Shown: piece after piece, positions 62,701 through 64,000 of the stretch | Layout: each line of letters starts with the position of its first letter | How positions within the stretch are numbered: position 1 is the first letter of the stretch | Assembly (NCBI GenBank): GCA_947525005.1 | Contig: CANNUY010000003.1 | Location: 103,278-167,277, forward strand | Length of the DNA stretch: 64,000 bases | Origin: an uncultured Candidatus Melainabacteria bacterium | Lineage (GTDB): Bacteria > Cyanobacteriota > Vampirovibrionia > Gastranaerophilales > Gastranaerophilaceae | Direction: 5' to 3' | Position numbers and translations under genes: made by a program | Notes under the pieces: generated by a model | Seen by the model: the letters and a program-made list of their open reading frames with translations, nothing else | The model's database searches: none | Told to the model about the DNA's origin: nothing

Positions 62701-64000
62701 CTATTTATAATGTTGGAACTGCTACTTTGAGTAAAGTGACTCTTGGTAATTCAAAATCAAAATACAAAGCTTCTAATAATGCAGTTTCTGGTGGAGCTAT
62801 TTATAATGAAGGAGAATTGAACTCTAATTCATCAAATATTTATTACAATACTTCTACTTTGTTTGGTGGAGCTATTTATAATGATATTATAGATAATAAT
62901 AAATCACTGACGTTGACAACTACAAATCTTTCATATAATAAAACTACAGATCAAAATGGTTTGGGTGGAGCTATTTATAATAATAATGGAAAAGTGAATT
63001 TATTAGGTTCTACATTTAGTTATAATTCATCTTCGTTCGGTGGTGCTATTTATAATTTAGGAACATTGATTGTTGATACGTCAGGCAAAACAAAAACAAG
63101 CTTTATTGGAAATAAATCTTCTTTTGGTGGAGCTATTTATAATAAAGGTAGTTTGAACATATCGAATGCAACCTTTACTTCAAACACAGCAAATGAAGCT
63201 GGTGGTGCTTTGATATTAAGTACTGCATCAACAAATTCTAATTTCTCAGCAAATATAACAAATACTGTGTTTACTAAGAATAGTTCAACTTTTGGTGGTG
63301 CTATTTTTGTATTGGGTAACTCAGCAAATTCTGTTAAAAACTATTTGACTATATCTAATTCTAGCTTTACATCGAACAAGTCAACATCTGATGGTGGAGC
63401 TATTTATGCAGATAAAAATTCATATATTCAAATAATTGATACTGATTTTAAAAATAATATATCAGGTGGCAGAGGTGGAGCTATTTTTATAAATGGTGGA
63501 GCAGAAGTTTCAATTATAGCTGATACTAAAAATGTTGTATTCTCTGGAAACAAAGCTGGTGGAGTTTATAATGGTATTTATTTGAATTCTTATACAGAAG
63601 AAGAAAGTGGGAATTTATTCAAAGCGGTTCTTAATTTACAAACAAATAATGGAAAAACGATTAGTTTTAATGATTATATAGCAGGTGTTGGGACTATTAA
63701 TATATATGGAAATACTATATTTAATAAGGCTGTGATAACAAAGGGTAGTGATATAGAAGTTGTTCATCAGAATGGAACTTTGACAATTTATAATGAAAAT
63801 AGTTTTTCAGGTGCAAGTTTAACATTGAATAATTCAAGCTCTTTAAATATCTCAAATGGAAATGTTGGAGTTGTTAGTTTAAAATCACTAAAATTGAATG
63901 ACACATCAAGAGTATCAATAGACGCAAGCTTAAAATCAGGACAGGCAGATAAGATACAGGCAGAAACAGTAACAGGAGAAGGCAAGGTAGTAGCAAGCTC
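53730..64000 (+). CDS. Giant secreted GGAIYN-repeat protein (PMP-like adhesin), 5' part
   Basis: A frame open from the ATG at 53730 to the window end, more than 3,420 codons, with the stop beyond. A signal peptide (hydrophobic core IFIITIVFYLICTASMSAFA) is cleaved probably after AFA. About 45 copies of GGAIYN or close variants, spaced roughly 25-37 residues, lie in two dense blocks (54.16-56.0 kb and 61.9-63.5 kb) with a few between. With the intervening F/L-x-x-N-x-A segments they match the GGA(I/L/V) and FxxN repeats of chlamydial polymorphic membrane proteins, which form a beta-helix. Other parts read SIDASLKSGQADKIQAETV, as in autotransporter passenger domains. It should be at the cell surface; the C-terminal anchor is unseen. 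A GGAG site 5 bases before the start supports it. Confidence 0.85.
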   Translation, partial: MLRVYKKIFIITIVFYLICTASMSAFADNSVLNPVSTTPSFELTTASDSKYSFVYKYLKDKKHLEDVYYDINILSAYISNHTQLSVDSNTSDTDGSITISLPNQNAYLKYTYSDPEDYSVVSSQEVDNANISNKTFKNISSSRKGGAVSISSDIQSTIKSDFINNKVVDNSGGAIFNEGNSSIDGVFIENNISGDNINGGAISNSGTLSVIADFVKNSAIGSEVKGGALSNMSVLTDSIITSLKANFLGNYVSASTGNAYGGAIYNYTDANNVDTIIRTLTGSFLANQSISNSSSAYGGAIYNGGLYAQISSIDADFMSNKTNAKTNSYGGAIYNNSIIETLTGDFVSNSSVSTLGIASGGAIYNNGKINALKGLFISNFATGMSAQGGAISNSGYMFLNDSSFVENKVSSNSDSSKGGAIYNNGIFAFQGQTVFSGNYAYSLNQASMGGVIYNAGTMTGTITGEFNANFVQSISGNSYGGSIYNIGFINIMVAPFTSSLAKGISAYGGAIYSTNEIVTIKSDFDLNSSVATTVAQGGAIYSSGTVQELYSGFNQNYVDSANLAQGGAIYNLGDIYAFSLDDTNSSSFNSNYSISTSGNSEGGAIYNEGFVSTMNKVGFAGNYAKSTNSNAIGGAIYNNGIIGNIVDSRFENNYTEALKSTASGGAIYSSGSIKNLSTEFVQNYALGNSAQGGALFNSGVIVTITSTFDENGAKSTTGNAYGGAIYHSGLLTNGILNSTFTNNYAVSTNGNAYGGAIYAISDLSIKADNGTTSFSGNYIQSVNGDKVYQDIYVGESSVNLALKSTNNGIIQFDGDINGVSGYRINILGDDTSSVVLNSKVYNAIVTLNDISFQFNTETFKETNSLLVTNSGTINFIDSQLKNYVISNLTSSEKALYSLDIDPLNNSADTITVEKSANGVIKIDNINYLNTLTKTTTIRILYTDSEDITLFLENEVDDLSRTISNTIYNTDVFIQDAGASILDKHYIKLLYGEKLDGLKLINEKVAGYGEERKFIFDVDSSNNYKVRDDLTSIGITSAGELSVVGVVKSTGRSLINFSGATGFNLQNQTVLNVSNTTLSNSSTVLILNNENAVANLENVMFIDNSLAIQNLLGTVNLNNSIIEQNTVGENTNRVLNSSLMVLNNSIIKTDIENTGNFNLYGDDKIYNIVNMGTVRTSNVSAFLGNFINNQKLFLANKVSFEGVLTNNLNGVVTTSDSDDTQGIIFNRIENEGKIALGSLNDNLSGAVLNSGDIVVEGKAKLTSTISGVGTTNVKNDLTISTDGVFTEEQGLKVDYFSTVTVDGGDLTINTSNLTQNYDIINGTIIGKSGVLNIKDSTISDNQISIVDNADITVNLSNAIMDFSNNSIKNVNLGKLVSDVDSTFKLDMSLENATIDTITLHSDSNAIINVVDLIGLSKDNIPMNYNVVLKVLNDDTNAVLYLDEEDGGIVQKYKSTSELSDFYNTESDTYEVTSKDFIGTMGIALDDTKKSIIVGNLTGYDLLNYMNIQQNIKRKFTVLSSGYQSSKSIGVTGAGSMEVAGEGADKNLYIIDLGNTYSGFEVTGSTNLTIRNLTIANALSSAYDAGSALNVLSSNATIIIDNVLFKNNVAKLSGGAIYNEGVITELVNSSFVGNGIQSNDGSRVIHGGAIYTSTDLTIKADNGVSNFEDNYIQNSVGEKSAESIYVSNNSSTLTLESINNGQIIFNDYINGEIGYKVQIFGDESGSVSLKDKIYNANVTLNSTRLNISTDTFMNSNSSLNVQTGVLSTKDNDYTNYVIDNLTSSSDARYLIDFSLYIDSETNDLKYNTDTITVSNNSSSGTIYLSDENFDYLGLKDRTSELSQYFFNNRNSYVLIKILDTTSNVVIDMQEYIQDYSVAYYNYDVKSSDFIGIIGIRATGNDSIEAGVLSSEDSFVSTNKYVYDGTRRFTLEKDYLLNATGFETTGAGKFEVIGNDKTIDFNGKDGFKTNSTNKTELVLNNLVFTNSNSAIITTTDNRDTTVTVNDSLFKDNKVAVTNGGTLYFNNVTVNKGDSTNENVIKNDGSLYLNGENTISSNITGNGNIYMNSGMTDLSNSFVENNTFTINSGSLKFSADTFSNANLVLNDGELLIGDNNFIDYNIKQLNIGNVFNLKIDVDVNNKLFDKFVVGAGSSGTLMITEFSTFEMPEYEEYNELKILERLNPNDSIELALSDELKSKPVANYSIERYFVDGHYEANDSDYICTIMLDINDTKDSLVIKAEKTGSVLSLFNQHKYKERIFNIVSDEYVEEFNLGTTAEGKMVVNGNGHLLNMDNHSGFEILKAKTVLELNDVNVQNAKTAGNGSVINATVYKDNQVIITDSSFSKNTSDGLGGAIFTALNLSISSVNKDVVFENNLSNNLSNDIYLNNIKNTNLMLNLDANGGTKIALKGGIDFDKSGLILNINKSNLGGIVEIAGNLGTSDSKIINNFNLYGGTLSFVDDNISEIYIKNLNLYNNTVLNIDIDVRNSVSDRFIIPEKVTLPSNKLLLNIDELNMLSFFDNIEDSTAVRLINTNQLTSKYFGFTGTDNDVAKYNYSGVDYFFILATEGYLVVSRDVPDYYLHPLVCAIKNVVSNTYTMYSDNLLYNYGSQSKNPTQNKIQSNKLVIKGNNNSILAGYLSEGDAKLSGIALVGSNYYPAYKQEFYGYDVTFKGFKNALMNRGGKLVLSNVNFENNISDENGNAILNESGTVLLSGSKKLYSHLYNNSSKGNGGAIYNSGTITIQYVKFGEFNEDGTSLGNSAQRGGAIYNLGNLTVSNSEFISNSAEIEGGAINNSGNFKSTANKFTSNTSIGNGGAISTSSNFVDKLSEFTSNKAENGGAIYHYQFMNPSELSLTSTNFNGNIATNAGGAVYVDSGVATIKTSKFGLKEGNTAVDGAGIYNKGTLNSVSNVFSNNIATNGGAIYNNGKFNDTSSNISLNTADAGGGIYNEGTGIFNKTTLSSNTASNGGAIYNVGSISLTSNNFTLNTATNGGAIYNVGTATLSKVTLGNSKSKYKASNNAVSGGAIYNEGELNSNSSNIYYNTSTLFGGAIYNDIIDNNKSLTLTTTNLSYNKTTDQNGLGGAIYNNNGKVNLLGSTFSYNSSSFGGAIYNLGTLIVDTSGKTKTSFIGNKSSFGGAIYNKGSLNISNATFTSNTANEAGGALILSTASTNSNFSANITNTVFTKNSSTFGGAIFVLGNSANSVKNYLTISNSSFTSNKSTSDGGAIYADKNSYIQIIDTDFKNNISGGRGGAIFINGGAEVSIIADTKNVVFSGNKAGGVYNGIYLNSYTEEESGNLFKAVLNLQTNNGKTISFNDYIAGVGTINIYGNTIFNKAVITKGSDIEVVHQNGTLTIYNENSFSGASLTLNNSSSLNISNGNVGVVSLKSLKLNDTSRVSIDASLKSGQADKIQAETVTGEGKVVAS

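Overview
The window looks like a piece of chromosome from a low-GC, Gram-negative-type bacterium of the non-photosynthetic cyanobacterial sister group (Melainabacteria/Vampirovibrionia, most likely a gut Gastranaerophilales). This is inference. It rests on very AT-rich coding sequence, lipid A genes (lpxI-lpxB), an MlaE-type permease, lipoproteins and a giant repeat adhesin (an outer membrane), a cyanobacterial-looking NusB, separate glyQ, and partial biotin and folate pathways. No species can be named from sequence alone.

Layout. 1-1.9 kb: end of a HIT-family gene, spermidine synthase, a small membrane protein and an XRE regulator. 2.0-10.15 kb: a genomic island lying against a tRNA-Ile(GAU) gene. 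It has near-identical direct repeats at both ends, and a core matching the tRNA anticodon loop occurs four times. It carries a HipBA toxin-antitoxin pair, a short tyrosine recombinase with four 11-bp repeats upstream, and a defence cassette: a HEPN-motif protein, a nuclease-methyltransferase fusion, its specificity subunit and a second HEPN-motif protein. 10.3-12.7 kb: two proteins I assign to no known family; the first has a large paralogue at 47.4 kb. 12.7-33 kb: mainly housekeeping genes (mlaE-like, ilvE, glyQ, two amino acid permeases, tRNA-Arg, miaB, coaD, tcdA, a phosphohexomutase, bioF-bioG-bioC) plus a cluster of a zinc-ribbon/ATPase protein, a TPR protein and a lipoprotein, and a response regulator.

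33-44 kb: nusB-ftsY, lpxI-lpxB, an unknown gene, an L10-type leader RNA with an attenuator in front of rplJ-rplL, rsmA-ispE with a possible 52-residue ORF behind them, bioB, a ROK kinase, a small S4 protein, folE2 and an unassigned structured RNA candidate. 44-50.4 kb: a glycogen-synthase-like protein with a membrane/coiled-coil N-terminus, divergent from the 996-residue paralogue that carries an inserted beta-helix. 50.4-53.5 kb: intergenic repeats, an LD-carboxypeptidase and dnaX with an A10 run. 53.7 kb to the window end: one open reading frame of more than 3,400 codons, a secreted protein full of GGAIYN repeats like chlamydial polymorphic membrane proteins.

How the genes work together: lpxI/lpxB, the MlaE-like permease, TPR proteins and giant adhesin serve the envelope. 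bioF/G/C and bioB make biotin from a fatty-acid-synthesis precursor; bioA and bioD are not here. The island is a classic tRNA-anchored defence and stability module. The best candidates for undescribed biology are the HEPN-flanked restriction cassette, the paralogous family with shared ends and swapped middles, the glycogen-synthase fusion, the giant repeat protein and the structured RNA at 44.0 kb.
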